Source: Cricetomys ansorgei
Lineage: Eukaryota; Chordata; Mammalia; Rodentia; Nesomyidae
DNA length: 64,000 bases
Reading direction: 5' to 3'
Assembly (NCBI GenBank): GCA_026225945.1
Contig: JAMJFZ010002500.1
Span: 806,001 to 870,000, forward strand
The notes under the pieces were generated by a model. That model saw nothing but the letters and a program-made list of their open reading frames with translations, was not told where the DNA came from and ran no database searches. This document shows, in pieces, positions 44,801-53,199 of this stretch (the stretch's first letter is position 1; the number at the start of each line of letters is the position of its first letter). The translations under genes were made by a program, and so were the position numbers.

Positions 44801-47141
44801 GTCATCAACATTTGTTATTGGAGAAGGCAACCTCAGGGCTGACCATCGCGGGGTCTGCTGTGGTCAACCCTAAGGGAATGCTTATTCTCACTTGCTGCCC
44901 AGTGTTCTCTAACTAACTGCCTAGTGCACTACAGTAGGTCTTGTCCCTTCAGGGAAGCTACAGCCTGATGAAAGCACAAATTAGATCTCTCTTTCCCTTA
45001 GCGGAGCGTGACTCTTAATAAACACTTAAATAGATCGCAGGAGATTATCGCCCAGGAGGAGTTGTCACCTAGGTAGAGGAGTGCTAGGAGAGTTTAGAGT
45101 AATCTCATATCGTCTGAAAAGTAATCCAGAAGAACCTGGCATTCTCAAAATGATGGGATCAATGGCCCAGCTAGAAGCCCTGGACTTCCCTAAGCAAACA
45201 CCACTGTCCCAGCCTACCTAAGGCTTAGGACAATGAGGGACAGCCACACCACTTACTCAGTCACCGTTCCCAACTTCTGCTGAAAGCAAGCTGAATCACT
45301 TGCCAACACACCAAAAACACTAAGTTCTAGCCAATTCGTCAGCTTCTTTTCAGGGAGGATAAGAAAAGCATTATACCTTGGAGAGTTTCTGAGTTCTTAA
45401 TTATTCTTTGAATTCCTTCATTAATTTAAAGTGTCAAAATACATGCATATGTTCATCCAGGGCCTGGGAATGTGTGTTGTTACTACAACTTTGTGTATTC
45501 CAAGAAAGCCATTCTTTTTATTTTATACATATTGCTGTTTTACCTGTGTGTCTGTCTGTGTGAGGGTGTCAGAAGCCCTGGAACTAGAGTTCCAGACAGT
45601 TGTGAGCTGCCATGTGGGTGCTGGGAATTGAACCCCGGTCCTCTGGAAGAGCAGCCAGGGCTCTTAACTGCTGAGCCATCACTCCAGCCCTGAGAAAGCC
45701 AATCTTAAAGTCAAGGGTTCCTATACTTCTGGTTCACCACCACAGCATGATGACCAGGACATTAGAATTACAGAGATGAACGGAGCAGGGAAAGTAGGTG
45801 GCTCCAGTTATAGCTAGGAAAGACTGAGGCGAAAGATACGATGCAGTCACTGTCTGGCATGTAAATTCCTCATGGCAGAGGAAGAGCGAGCATAGAATCA
45901 GATGCAAGACAAGAATGCTTTTATCTCTTCACACATTCTGTTGCTTTCTGGTTGGGACCTCAGGGTTGCTGGGATGTTGTTCTTCTATTTAATGGGTGGC
46001 TTTTCTATTTCTCAAGAAGTGTTGCTAAAACCTCATGGGTCTGAACTGGTAGAGCTTGGTCCCCAGCTCTCAGCATGGGACTTCTCCTGTCACACCGCCT
46101 TTCCCAAAAATGTGTGTATGCATGGACCTCTTTGTCTCTGTGTGAACCAAATGCATATGACTTTTTCTTTACAGGAAACGGAAATCCCGAAATCTACAAA
46201 AAATGACTCCATGACAATTTACTCCATAGTTAATCATTCCAGAGAGGTAAATCCACGACTGCTTTATCTTCTTTTATTTTGTATATGTGAAGTGTATGTG
46301 TGTGTGTTGTGCTCACACGTGTGGAGGGGAACAGCCCCATCCAGTGTCCTCCTCTAACTCACTCTAGCTTACTCTCATACGCAGTGTCTCTTGCTGAGCC
46401 TGAAGCTAAGCCTGTGGCCAGAAAGACCAAATAGTCCTCCTGCCTCTGGCATCTAGAGTGCTGGCATTACAAGCATATGCACAGCTTTTTACATGGGGAC
46501 TGGGGATTTGAACTCAAATCCTCATGCTTGCTCAGCAAGCACTCTTACACATTGAGCCATCTTGCCAACCCCTATGTTCTTGTATTTTTATTCCTTTCCA
46601 AAACCTATGATTTTGAAAATGAAACAAAAGGTCCATTTTACAGATATCCAAATACCATTAGAAATAAAAGATAAAGTCTTGGGGCATTACCAAAATATAA
46701 AAAGTTATCTTGGGGCTGGTAAGATTGCTTGGTGGGTAAAAGGCAGTTTTCACCACACCTGATGACCTGAGTTTGATCTCCAGGTCCTACATTGTAGGAG
46801 AGAACCAATTCCCACAGGTTGTTCTCTGAGGCAGGAACACACACACACACACACACACACACACATTAAATAAAAAAATAAACTGGTGAGATTTTAAATT
46901 ACCTGTATTAGGGTCACCTAATCAACCTACTTACTTTTTAATGTAATTCTGCCTCCCTACCTGACCATGCCATAAATAGCCTCCCTACCTGACCATCAGG
47001 CCTCTCCTGGCCTGTCTGCAACTGTGGAGGGCTTGCTATGACTCTGACCTCTATTAATCTACTCCATTTCTCTCTTTTTCATAAATAAGTTCTTCTTTCT
47101 CCCAGGATAGATGCTCTCAAGGACATCAAGTAAGTTGCTGA
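22235..47141 (+). CDS. Slamf6: SLAMF6 (Ly108/NTB-A), complete, 8 exons
   Basis: SLAMF6 is a homophilic receptor on T, B and NK cells that signals through SAP/EAT-2 and tunes T-cell help and NKT selection. Exons: 22235-22331, 38582-38926, 42614-42877, 43316-43423, 43734-43763, 44654-44727, 46175-46246 and 47106-47141. They join in frame into 341 codons (human about 332). Order: leader peptide, cysteine-free V domain, C2 domain with four cysteines, membrane segment, short basic exon, ITSM 1 (TVYAQV), ITSM 2 (TIYSIV) and a short tail. The match to mouse Ly108 is clear (SRAPTPGSA, GSLPL, PGSPGNTVYAQVT, KNDSMTIYSIVNHSRE). The ectodomain is much more divergent than the tail, as expected for immune receptors. 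The start at 22235 was chosen by alignment to mouse and its Kozak context (A at -3, G at +4). The last exon is the least certain part. Confidence 0.93.
22332..23754 (+). other. Slamf6 intron 1, first part
   Basis: Intronic DNA with no coding signal. An A17 run lies at about 22910. A MIR trace is seen near 23040-23130 ('acttgcccaaatttcattag') and an L2/MIR-like phrase near 23225-23330 ('aatacctggcactgcagcag'). Confidence 0.5.
23755..23870 (+). repeat. (GAAA)n microsatellite
   Basis: About 25 GAAA units with slight interruptions, ending in GGAA units. It produces chance Lys/Glu/Arg open frames. Confidence 0.95.
24262..24546 (-). repeat. Antisense B1 with long T/G-rich tail
   Basis: B1 body at 24415-24546 ('gctggccttgaactctgagg', 'atgctgggattaaaggcatg') on the minus strand. 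It is preceded by 150 bases of T-rich, GGTT and GTTTT repeats grown from its poly(A) tail. Confidence 0.85.
25283..25400 (+). repeat. 10 bp tandem repeat (TATAGGCATG)
   Basis: About eleven units of TATAGGCATG, some with GCATAGCATG variants. It is followed by ordinary intron. Confidence 0.9.
25401..26999 (+). other. Slamf6 intron 1, unclassified stretch
   Basis: Possibly an old LTR or ERV interior judging by its texture (purine-rich, phrases such as 'cacaacatccctcccttttt'), but no motif or terminus can be shown. No gene. Confidence 0.3.
27012..27122. repeat. (TA)n/(CA)n microsatellite
   Basis: TA runs flanking a CA run of about ten units. Confidence 0.9.
27270..27945 (-). repeat. Antisense SINE material split by an LTR
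   Basis: B1-like antisense phrases (at 27383 'tctttgagacagggtgtctc', at 27783 'gagctccaggaatcctcctg', at 27855 'gggtgctggggatctgaact') lie on both sides of the LTR at 27444-27769. The LTR therefore entered a pre-existing SINE (B4/RSINE1-like). Confidence 0.55.
27444..27769 (-). mobile_element. Solo LTR, class II-like, copy C (antisense)
   Basis: Reverse complement of the family at 19422 and 55165: shared 'gcaaagttcccagaag'-type and 'gattcctaacttgtaac' phrases, ending TGTAGCAGGACA on the + strand. Flanks gctggc and gttgac agree at 4 of 6 bases. It has an additional internal repeat of the 'ttacaagttaggaatc' unit. Confidence 0.6.
28310..28412 (+). repeat. B1-like SINE, short
   Basis: 'gtgtgtgcttttaatcccag' and 'caacctgggctacacagcaa'. 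Partial and diverged. Confidence 0.6.
28820..28890 (-). repeat. ID-like SINE, antisense
   Basis: 'ccactgaactacatctgcag' then 'ccct' is the reverse of an ID head. Confidence 0.5.
29325..29400 (+). repeat. ID-like SINE
   Basis: 'gggaacatagctcagtggta' then 'gagtgcgtgcttcaaatgc' is the tRNA-like head of an ID element, diverged. One of very few ID-type copies in the window. Confidence 0.6.
29695..29990 (-). repeat. ID head, (GTTTT)n and B1, antisense
   Basis: An ID-like antisense head at 29700-29790, a (GTTTT)7 tract at 29838-29875, then an antisense B1 ('tttgagacagagattcactt', 'cttcctgcctctgcctcctg'). Confidence 0.75.
30254..30401 (+). repeat. Exact 74 bp tandem duplication
   Basis: Two identical 74 bp copies (30254-30327 and 30328-30401), each starting cttgcatatgagacag, within the antisense L1. 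Confidence 0.95.
32638..32778 (-). repeat. B1 SINE, antisense
   Basis: 'tgagacagggtttctctaca', 'tggctgtcctggaacttgct' and 'ggtattaaaggcataaacca'. Nested in the L1. Confidence 0.9.
33043..33457 (-). mobile_element. Solo LTR with perfect 5 bp duplication
   Basis: TGTCTTAG...CAACACA, 415 bp, antisense. It is flanked by CATAT at 33038-33042 and 33458-33462. The 5 bp duplication fits ERVL/MaLR integration. The same family occurs at 51584-52004. Inserted in the L1. Confidence 0.85.
33628..33664. repeat. (TG)n microsatellite
   Basis: TG run with two GCG interruptions. Confidence 0.9.
34241..35489 (+). other. Slamf6 intron 1, pyrimidine-rich stretch
   Basis: Pyrimidine-rich and possibly an old LINE remnant. 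No gene or named repeat can be supported. Confidence 0.35.
35498..35552 (+). repeat. (CTTCTC)n microsatellite
   Basis: Nine hexamer units. It creates chance Ser/Pro and Ser/Phe open frames. Confidence 0.95.
35955..36068 (+). repeat. B1-like SINE, old
   Basis: 'catgactgtaatcttaggcc' and 'gctagcctgagctatacaat'. Strongly diverged. Confidence 0.5.
36069..37540 (+). other. Slamf6 intron 1, late part
   Basis: MIR/L2-like traces near 36280-36400 and 37360-37430 ('tgtgcagagtactaagcact'). No gene; small open frames at 36403-36624 and 37119-37520 lack support. Confidence 0.4.
37545..37760 (+). repeat. B1 SINE with G-rich insert
   Basis: 'cccatgcttttaatcctaac', a G-rich expansion, then 'gaggccagcctgctctacag' and 'cacagagaaaccctgtccca'. 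Confidence 0.75.
37775..37955 (+). repeat. B3-like SINE
   Basis: 'ttgattcccagcaccaacat', 'ggcagctcacaactctctgt' and 'ttctggcctccatgggcacc', then a CATA-rich tail. Confidence 0.75.
37975..38110 (+). repeat. MIR SINE
   Basis: 'gttagttaacttctcaaact', 'ctgcctcaaaggactgttac' and 'aatcaaatgaaataatgcat' follow the MIR core in sense, about 470 bp before the V exon. Confidence 0.7.
38582..38926 (+). CDS. Slamf6: Slamf6 exon 2, Ig V domain
   Basis: 345 bp, phase 1 to 1, acceptor tgtgtttgcag and donor A/GTGAGT. The V-type domain starts VNGILGESAVLSLELP and has the F-strand signature LSNLTMADTGLYSAQ. It contains no cysteine, the known peculiarity of SLAM V domains. Sequons are NKS, NST, NLT and NHS. 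This domain mediates homophilic binding. Confidence 0.93.
39548..39690 (+). repeat. B1 SINE
   Basis: 'cacggtggcagtgcatacct', 'aagaggcagaggcaggtgga' and 'gttcaagaccagcctgacct'. Confidence 0.9.
40008..40205 (+). repeat. B3 SINE
   Basis: 'cacagtgagatggctcggga', then 'cctgagtctgagttccaggg' and 'gacctccacatgtataccat', ending in a CA-rich tail. Confidence 0.75.
40235..40395 (+). repeat. B1 SINE
   Basis: 'gcagagcacacctttaagcc' to 'gagaccctgtctcaaaaaac'. The left arm is complete, with a small deletion in the middle. Confidence 0.85.
40555..40785 (+). repeat. B1 SINE with GAAA/GGAA tail
   Basis: B1 body at 40555-40690, followed by AGAAAGA and GGAAGGGA repeats grown from its tail. Confidence 0.85.
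41630..41757 (-). mobile_element. URR1 hAT transposon, truncated, antisense
   Basis: 'gattcataacagttgcaaaa', 'tatggttgagggtcgttaca' and the terminal 'ggttgagaaccactgg' are the reverse of the URR1 end. A non-autonomous DNA transposon of rodents. Confidence 0.75.
42300..42545 (+). repeat. B4/RSINE1-like SINE with CA tail
   Basis: 'gggaatggtggcaagcacct', 'gtaatcctagcacgagggag' and 'gagactctgccaaaaatgta', then a CA-rich end. It stops 69 bp before the C2 exon. Confidence 0.65.
42614..42877 (+). CDS. Slamf6: Slamf6 exon 3, Ig C2 domain
   Basis: 264 bp, phase 1 to 1, donor G/GTAATG. It begins RLRNLQVTNHTRLSENGTCE and carries four cysteines (GTCEI, LTCLV, YTCRA, SLCK) plus six sequons (NHT, NGT, NFS, NIS, NLT, NYT). 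The first half aligns with human RNIQVTNHSQ and the end SISVSAQSLCK with human SFSVSAQKLC. Confidence 0.95.
43316..43423 (+). CDS. Slamf6: Slamf6 exon 4, transmembrane segment
   Basis: 108 bp, phase 1 to 1. It encodes GVLTKDNVHWDKTWP, the hydrophobic run VIIALLFIVILLCMCV and the basic RKKRT. Mouse exon 4 also starts GVLT. The splice sites are a strong acceptor (tttatttcatttcag) and G/GTAAGC. Confidence 0.92.
43734..43763 (+). CDS. Slamf6: Slamf6 exon 5, 30 bp mini-exon
   Basis: A ten-codon exon (GSLPLNVHHS) with an excellent acceptor (tttatttttcag) and donor G/GTAAGT, phase 1 to 1. Mouse has GSLPLTSQH at the same place. It is too small for ORF callers, and skipping it keeps the frame. Confidence 0.88.
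44654..44727 (+). CDS. Slamf6: Slamf6 exon 6, first ITSM
   Basis: 74 bp, phase 1 to 0. It encodes DSSPNTDPPGSPGNTVYAQV followed by THPKQ. TVYAQV is an ITSM, Tyr at 44701-44703. Acceptor gttaaccatag, donor CAG/GTGAGT. Confidence 0.93.
44728..46174 (+). other. Slamf6 intron 6
   Basis: 1.4 kb intron. The only clear repeat is an antisense B3 at 45530-45692 ('tgggaattgaaccccggtcc', 'tgctgagccatcactccagc'). Confidence 0.7.
45530..45692 (-). repeat. B3 SINE, antisense
   Basis: Near-complete B3 in reverse, including 'ctagagttccagacagttgt' and 'gagctgccatgtgggtgctg'. Confidence 0.85.
46175..46246 (+). CDS. Slamf6: Slamf6 exon 7, second ITSM
   Basis: 72 bp, phase 0 to 0. It encodes ETEIPKSTKNDSMTIYSIVN and HSRE. 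TIYSIV is the second ITSM, Tyr at 46220-46222, and is identical to mouse. Acceptor ctttttctttacag, donor GAG/GTAAAT. Confidence 0.94.
46285..46570 (-). repeat. B3/B4-like SINE, antisense
   Basis: 'ggggatttgaactcaaatcc', 'agcaagcactcttacacatt' and 'gagccatcttgccaacccc' in reverse. It begins about 40 bp after exon 7 of Slamf6. Confidence 0.65.
46712..46866 (+). repeat. B2/B3-like SINE with CA tail
   Basis: 'ggggctggtaagattgcttg', 'gtgggtaaaaggcagttttc' and 'gacctgagtttgatctccag', ending in (CA)14. Confidence 0.8.
47106..47141 (+). CDS. Slamf6: Slamf6 exon 8, short C-terminal tail
   Basis: A strong acceptor (ttcttctttctcccag) is followed in phase 0 by DRCSQGHQVSC and TGA at 47139-47141. This tail matches neither the human tail (ALDNVV end) nor the mouse tail I recall. 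One frame over, the same bases read IDALKDIK and stop, which looks more like human. A donor-like CAA/GTAAGT also lies at 47130. The exon is probably the human last-exon equivalent, but the exact reading frame needs a transcript. Confidence 0.5.
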   Translation, partial: DRCSQGHQVSC

Positions 47142-47630
47142 AAGACTTTAATGGAATTCAGGAAGAACACATCTGCCGATCCCTTGGAAGAGAACAAAGA
47201 GAAGCCTGGTTTCCTACTGACAAAGGAATCAGAATACCCAGGGTTACCACTTCACTGCAGACTTGATCCTGCATACATAGGTCAGATGCTTCAGGAATGG
47301 CATGACCTCCAGTCTGTAACCCGAATACCGCTTCCCAGTCCACTTGAGGACAAAGCCTGCTTTGGATAACACACCTGCATGTTGCTTCCTCTTTGACCAC
47401 TAAACAGTTTTGACTGACAGGTTACGATCCAGCAGGTCATCGTTTCTCCCCTTCCAGAAGGCAGCAGCTGTGACTGGCTGGAGAGAGAGCACTGTGTGGT
47501 ATCTGGTGTTGGATGGACCCACACTCACACCCTGACGAGCCGTTTACTAGACAAACCTCCTGGGGTGTTTGCTATGTTCTTGGAGCTTGGATCTCATTGC
47601 CAAAAATAAAAGGAGGCTAGCAGTACATCA
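47142..47630 (+). other. Slamf6: Slamf6 3' UTR
   Basis: Non-repeat sequence after the stop. An AATAAA at 47605-47610 (gccaaaaataaaaggagg) is the best polyadenylation signal. A + strand open frame at 47151-47369 lies wholly within it and is not counted as coding. Confidence 0.55.
47605..47610 (+). terminator. Slamf6: Candidate Slamf6 poly(A) signal
   Basis: First canonical AATAAA after the Slamf6 stop, outside any recognised repeat, 464 bases downstream. Cleavage would fall roughly 15-30 bases later. Confidence 0.5.
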
Positions 47631-49011
47631 GCTCCATTACTCAAGCCAGGATCTAAGTTGCTCTCGACTACAGCCTCTCTGTCAGCAAGCCTTCAGACTC
47701 TACCTCTAAAATACGTTAAGCATGTCTATCTCTTGCTAACTTGTAGACCATCATCCCGTAGCCAATCCCCCACCTGGAACCTGGGATACTCCAATAACCT
47801 CTGGCTCTTCCAGTTTTCTCTTGTCTCTGTGAAACCATGATCCAAAAGACAATAAGCATGTCCCTAGTATATATAGACCAGCTCCTTCTTGTCTGCTCAT
47901 GACCCTGCAGACTCCTCACGGCATTCAGTATAAACGCCAGTCTCCATGGTGCTGGATGGTCTGACACATTCCCAGACTCCGCTAGCATAACTCTCCACAT
48001 TCTCTGTTTGGCTTTCCTGATCTTTAGCTCCTTTATTAGAGAAGAAAGTTCCATACTATAGTCAATTGTGTCTGCCTCAACGCCTGCTGTGTTCCTCCTA
48101 GTCTTTAGGCCTTAGCTTAAACACACCAGCGTCTATAAAAGACCCTCCCACACCGCTCTACCTTAGGGGGTTTCCTTGTTATCCTTCCATGTTGTTTATC
48201 TCATGTCACTGAATATTTATTTTTATTTTTAATATCTGTTTCCCTCATTAGAGCATAAGTTTGTGGGATCAGAGAAAGTAATTATTTTATTGCTGTAACT
48301 GTAAAACCTAGTGTTTGTAAGTGTTCAAACAATATTTTAGTAAATGAATGCATATGTAATGGATTTGTGTGCAATTTAAATAAGACAATACGGTCGGCGT
48401 ATACATGTCGGTGTTGTGTATGGAGACGATCAACTCAAAAGAGCACCCTAGGGTGCCATGCTGCAAACAGAAGGCAGGGAGGCATGGCCTTCAAGAGACT
48501 GACCCAGCATTGCTCCCCAAAGCATATTTACTGATAGTTACGCAGAAACTGATTAGGGCAGGGCAAAGTTCCACACACCAAACCTTTGATCGAGGTGCTG
48601 TTTGACCACACAGAACCACGGTGCCTGGAAGGAGCACCATCCCCGATGACCAACAGAGCAAGGCCTCCAGGTGTGCTGGGAATGTCTTGTGACCAGGGTT
48701 ACACAGGGGCTGCAAGCCCCTCAAAACAGCTCCATCAATCACAGAAATCAAGTATTGATTAATTGTGGATTTCTTCAAAGCCCAAACATGTCTAAAAACA
48801 ATTTCTTCATACCTAATGTTTAAGCCAACTTATGAACTTCCCGCTACAATTCTCTATTATCCCATTTTACTAGAAATTGGCATCTAAGGACAGCCCAGAA
48901 CCATCTCCCAGGAATACCGAGGATGACTGTTTACCTGAAGCCCTTAGCATAGCACCTAACACATTAAAAAGCTCAAGAAACGTCAGGACTAACTGCTAGT
49001 TTTGCCTGATG
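47631..49011 (+). other. Downstream of Slamf6, L2 tail and unique DNA
   Basis: An L2 3' end is seen at about 48100-48370 ('catgtcactgaatatttatt', 'cattagagcataagtttgtg'). The rest, 48371-49011, shows no gene. Confidence 0.5.
48100..48370 (+). repeat. L2 LINE 3' end
   Basis: 'taggccttagcttaaacaca', 'tctgtttccctcattagagc' and 'aatattttagtaaatgaatg' follow the L2 3' consensus in sense. Confidence 0.65.
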
Positions 49012-49312
49012 CCCTGTGGTAGGGTACTCCTAGTATCCCAGCGCTTGGGAAGTAAAGAGTCAGGAGAATTCTTTGTCATCCTCAGCTATACAGAAAGTTC
49101 AAGACCAGCCTGGGCTACTTGAAACCTAGTCTCAAAAAAATATTGATATTATCACCGATGTTATCCTAGTTATTAAATTTTATTCTCTTGAAGTCACAAA
49201 TCTTCTCAAATTGGACCTAACACAGGAGAATTCCAGGTTCAAGGCCAGCCTGAGCTACACAGTTCCATGGCAGTCTAAACTGCATAGCAAGACACTATCA
49301 CAAAGAGAGAGA
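49012..49312 (+). repeat. Two diverged B1-like SINEs
   Basis: 49012-49145 ('cctagtatcccagcgcttgg', 'caagaccagcctgggctact') and a partial copy at 49222-49312 ('gttcaaggccagcctgagct'). Confidence 0.65.
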
Positions 49313-50111
49313 AAGTATGCTGCTTGCCTGCATTCAGCCATTTCTTGCCTTTACTCAAGTTTCCAATTCTATTATTTTTACCCCTTGTGAAAAACAATGC
49401 TCTTAGTCCTTGGAAAGTATTTTTGGAGGGAAAAGAGGGTTTTTAATATTTTACTATATTTTATTTTTCTCAAAAAATAACACGTGTGCTCATTGTGAAT
49501 AATTGACACGTTCCAAAACAAACTTCTCTACAATAACCAAGATGACTACCATCAATAATTCTATAGTAAAATAGTTACATTTTTACAAAATGAAATATTT
49601 TTACAATCTTTGTCTTGGCTTTTAGTTTATTTTGTTTCTTTGTTTTCATTTGTTTTGTCTTGTTTTATTTTTGCTTCTCTGAAATAACTTTAAGTCAGAA
49701 TATGTAATGCTACTAATGCTATTCATCTTTGCTCTTAATTTTTTTTCAGTTTTACCTACTAATTGTTAAAGGCAAGCAATGATTTGAAATACATATAGAA
49801 ACTACACAAAGAGTTTTATTTTATGCTCCCTACGCCCATGGGAGTGTACACACACACAAACACACACACACACACACACACACAATTATCTGTTGATTTC
49901 CTACTGTGTCCTATTAAGACACTTTCCCTCCTTGTCTTTCTAATGTAAATAATGTCAATTTTAAACAAATACAAATTCAATTTTATCTTTAGGGCCATAT
50001 TAAAAAGCAGTTAGTTACTGACATAGTAGGTGTGATTTCTTTTCTTACATCGTTGCCTTATTTGGGGGGGTGGAGTATGTGTTTTGTTTTGGTTTTTGGT
50101 TTTTGTTTGTT
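49313..50111 (+). other. Intergenic A/T-rich DNA
   Basis: No gene seen. A CA microsatellite of about 14 units lies at 49848-49884. Confidence 0.5.
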
Positions 50112-50252
50112 TTAGACAGAGTTTCTGTTGTAGCCCTTACTGTCCTGGAACTCACTTTGTAGACCAGGCTGGCCCCAGACGCACAGAGACTAGCCTGCCT
50201 CTGCCTCCCACGTGCTGGGATTAAGGTTTGCACCACCACATCTGGCTCAACA
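50082..50252 (-). repeat. B1 SINE, antisense
   Basis: T-rich tail at 50082-50112, then 'agacagagtttctgttgtag', 'ctcactttgtagaccaggct' and 'tgctgggattaaggtttgca'. Confidence 0.85.
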
Positions 50253-50513
50253 GGTGCCTTAGTTTTCATTGTGTGCTTTTCATTAGATCCCATTTCCTTG
50301 TAGCTCCCATTAACTATGTAAAAGTGACTCTGAATGCAGCTCTCTGCCTGGGTAAGTCTGTTAACTAAGCTGTAAATTTTTACTCTTCCAGAAACATCTT
50401 CCTGGAGCATCTGGCTCTGGATGCTCTGGAGCATCTACTCCTCCATAAAATGATTACTTTCTTTGCCTAAAGTGTAACAATTGTCTTGACACTTCCTTTG
50501 TATCACTTTGGAC

Positions 50514-50717
50514 AGTGGTTCTCGACCTTCCTAATGCTGTGCCCTTTAATACAGTTCCTCATGTGGTGACCCCAGCCATAAATGTATTTCCGTTGCTCCT
50601 TCATAACTGTAACTTTGCTAAATGTATATATCTGATATGCGTATGGCTTTAGGCAATCCCTGTGAAAGGGTTGTCTGACCTCACAAGGGGTCACGACCCA
50701 CAGGTTAAGAACTACTG
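50514..50717 (+). mobile_element. URR1 hAT MITE
   Basis: It starts 'cagtggttctcgacctt' and ends 'aggttaagaactactg', inverted terminal repeats with a few mismatches. The inside carries 'taatacagttcctcatgtgg' and 'tcacgacccacaggtt'. Near full length, non-autonomous. Confidence 0.85.
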
Positions 50718-51239
50718 CCTTAGACAATCCTTTAAGAATTGATTCTGTGAGATCCCCTAACTTTCGGTTTCTTCCACATATACATGAAATGTTTCGAAGT
50801 ATTTTTTTTTGGTCTTTAAAATCAATGTTTTTTTTTATTTTAAAAAATATGTTTTTAATTACATCACTCGCCCCTCCATTTCTTCCTCCAGGTCCTCCCC
50901 AGTAACATCCTTCAAACCCTTCCCATGGTCACCAGTCTCACATTGAAAACTCCCTTTTCTTTGATTACATTTGTTATATACATACATGTATGTATGTGGG
51001 TGAATGCTGCATATATGTATGCATGTGAATGCACAGATACATATAATTTTTTAAATTAGGCATAAAATTTTAAATACATCAGGGCTGTCAGAGGCAGTGC
51101 ATATAAAGACAGATCTCTAGATGCCAAGATTCAAGAATGGTGAATCACCATTCACCACTAAATCACCACTAAAATAATGGCTGCAAACAGCAGAAGGAGA
51201 AAACAAATTCATCAAAGTCAGATCTTTTTTATTTGGGTT

Positions 51240-51350
51240 TTTAGGTCATTTGAGACAGGGTCTCCTATAGTCCAGACTAGCCTTGAGCTAGGAGTATGGA
51301 CTCCTGATTCTCCTGCCTCGCCTCCCCAGTGCCAACATTATACATTAATC
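51240..51350 (-). repeat. B1-like SINE fragment, antisense
   Basis: 'tttgagacagggtctcctat' and 'ctgattctcctgcctcgcct'. Partial. Confidence 0.6.
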
Positions 51351-51583
51351 TTAAATACTGGCTACTAATAGCTAATAAAATAGAAGACAGAGAAAAATTT
51401 ATCAGAAAGAAAGAGGAACTTCCGAGAGTCATGAAAGCTTCAAAGAAGAGAGAAGAAAGAGACTTGCCTGTAATTCCTTATGAAGTGTCCTGAAGCACGG
51501 GGGACAGCTCACTGCTCAGATATGAAGAGCCCTACCTTTGTGGGTGTGCATGTGTATGTATCAGGCAAATGGGAGTCAGAGGG

Positions 51584-52004
51584 TGCCTTAGTTAGGGTTT
51601 CTATTGATGTGATGAGACACCATGACCAAAAAGCAAGTTGGGGAAGAAATGGTTTATTTGGTTTACACTTCTATACCACTGTTCATCATGGAAAGAACAA
51701 GACAGGAACTCAAACAAGACAGGAACCTGGAGGCAGGAGCGGAGATAGAGACCATGGCAGGATGCTGCTCACTGGCTTGCTCATCATGGCTTGCTCAGCC
51801 TGCTTTCTTGTGGAACCCAGGACCACCAGCCCAAGGATGGCATCACTCACAATGGGCTGGTCCCTCTTCCATGAATCACTAATTAAGAAAATGCCTTACA
51901 GGCCTGCCTACAACCCTACCTTATGAAGGCATTTCCTTAATTGAGATTTTCCTCCTCTCAGATGACTTCAACTTGTGTTACGTTAACACGAACTGTCCAA
52001 CACA
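51584..52004 (-). mobile_element. Solo LTR, same family as 33043
   Basis: TGCCTTAGTTAGGGTTTCTA ... GTCCAACACA, 421 bp, antisense. Flanks gaggg (51579-51583) and gagga (52005-52009) differ at one base. It contains 'caggaacctggaggcagg' and 'ctcactggcttgctcatc', which are shared with the 33043 copy. Confidence 0.8.
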
Positions 52005-52406
52005 GAGGACAACCCCAGGGGAACTGGTTCTCTCCTTCTGCTGTGTGGATCACGGAGCTGACAGAGGCAATGCATATAAAGAAACTTTAACCTGCTAGCC
52101 ATCCCACTAGCCCTTGAAGTGTTTTCATGTATTAAGTGATTAAAAAAATAAATACGATCCAGTGACCCTCAAAGAGGGTTGAAGAAATCTGTGAAGTTAG
52201 GGAAGGTAGAGAAATGCATGTATTTGCAAACAGGAAGAAAAGATCAATGATTACAAAGATCCTATCAAAAAATATTTTACACCCCACCCCCCGAGCAGCT
52301 ACGCGCAGTTAGAGGTCGGAGGAGAGTCCTGCTCATCAGTGATGTAGCCACAGGTACATTCCCAGACTCAACCTCCACTCATGCAGATAACCTGAATTAA
52401 ATACAG

Positions 52407-52442
<36 letters not shown>

Positions 52443-52914
52443 ACACACAGACAGACAGACAGACACACACACACACACAGACACACACACACACAGACAC
52501 ACACAGACACACACACACACACAGACACAGACAGACAGACACACACAGACACACACACACAGACACACACACACACACACACACACAGACAGACAGACAC
52601 ACACACACACACAGACACACACATACACACACACATACACACACAGACACACACACATACACACACAGACACACACACACACAGACACACACACACACAC
52701 AGACAGACACACACACACAGACACACACAGACACACACACACACAGACAGACAGACACACACACACACAGACACAGACAGACAGACACACACACACACAC
52801 AGACACACACACACACACAGACACACACACAGACAGACAGACACACACACACACACAGACAGACAGACACACACACACACACAGACACACACACACACAG
52901 CACACACACACACA

Positions 52915-52955
<41 letters not shown>

Positions 52956-53156
52956 ACACACAGACAGACCCACACACACACACACACACAGACACACACA
53001 CACACAGACAGACACACACACACACAGACAGACACACACAGACAGACACACACACACAGACACACACACACACACACACACAGACACACACACACACACA
53101 CAGACACACACACACACACAGACAGACAGACAGACACACACGCACACACACACACA

Positions 53157-53199
<43 letters not shown>

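Noticed and set aside
45902..46357. 151-residue + strand open frame spanning Slamf6 exon 7
   Set aside because: It is in a different frame from the ITSM exon, runs through intron and SINE sequence, and has no family match.
47151..47369. 72-residue open frame after the Slamf6 stop
   Set aside because: It lies in the 3' UTR of the Slamf6 terminal exon, without homology or its own splice signals.
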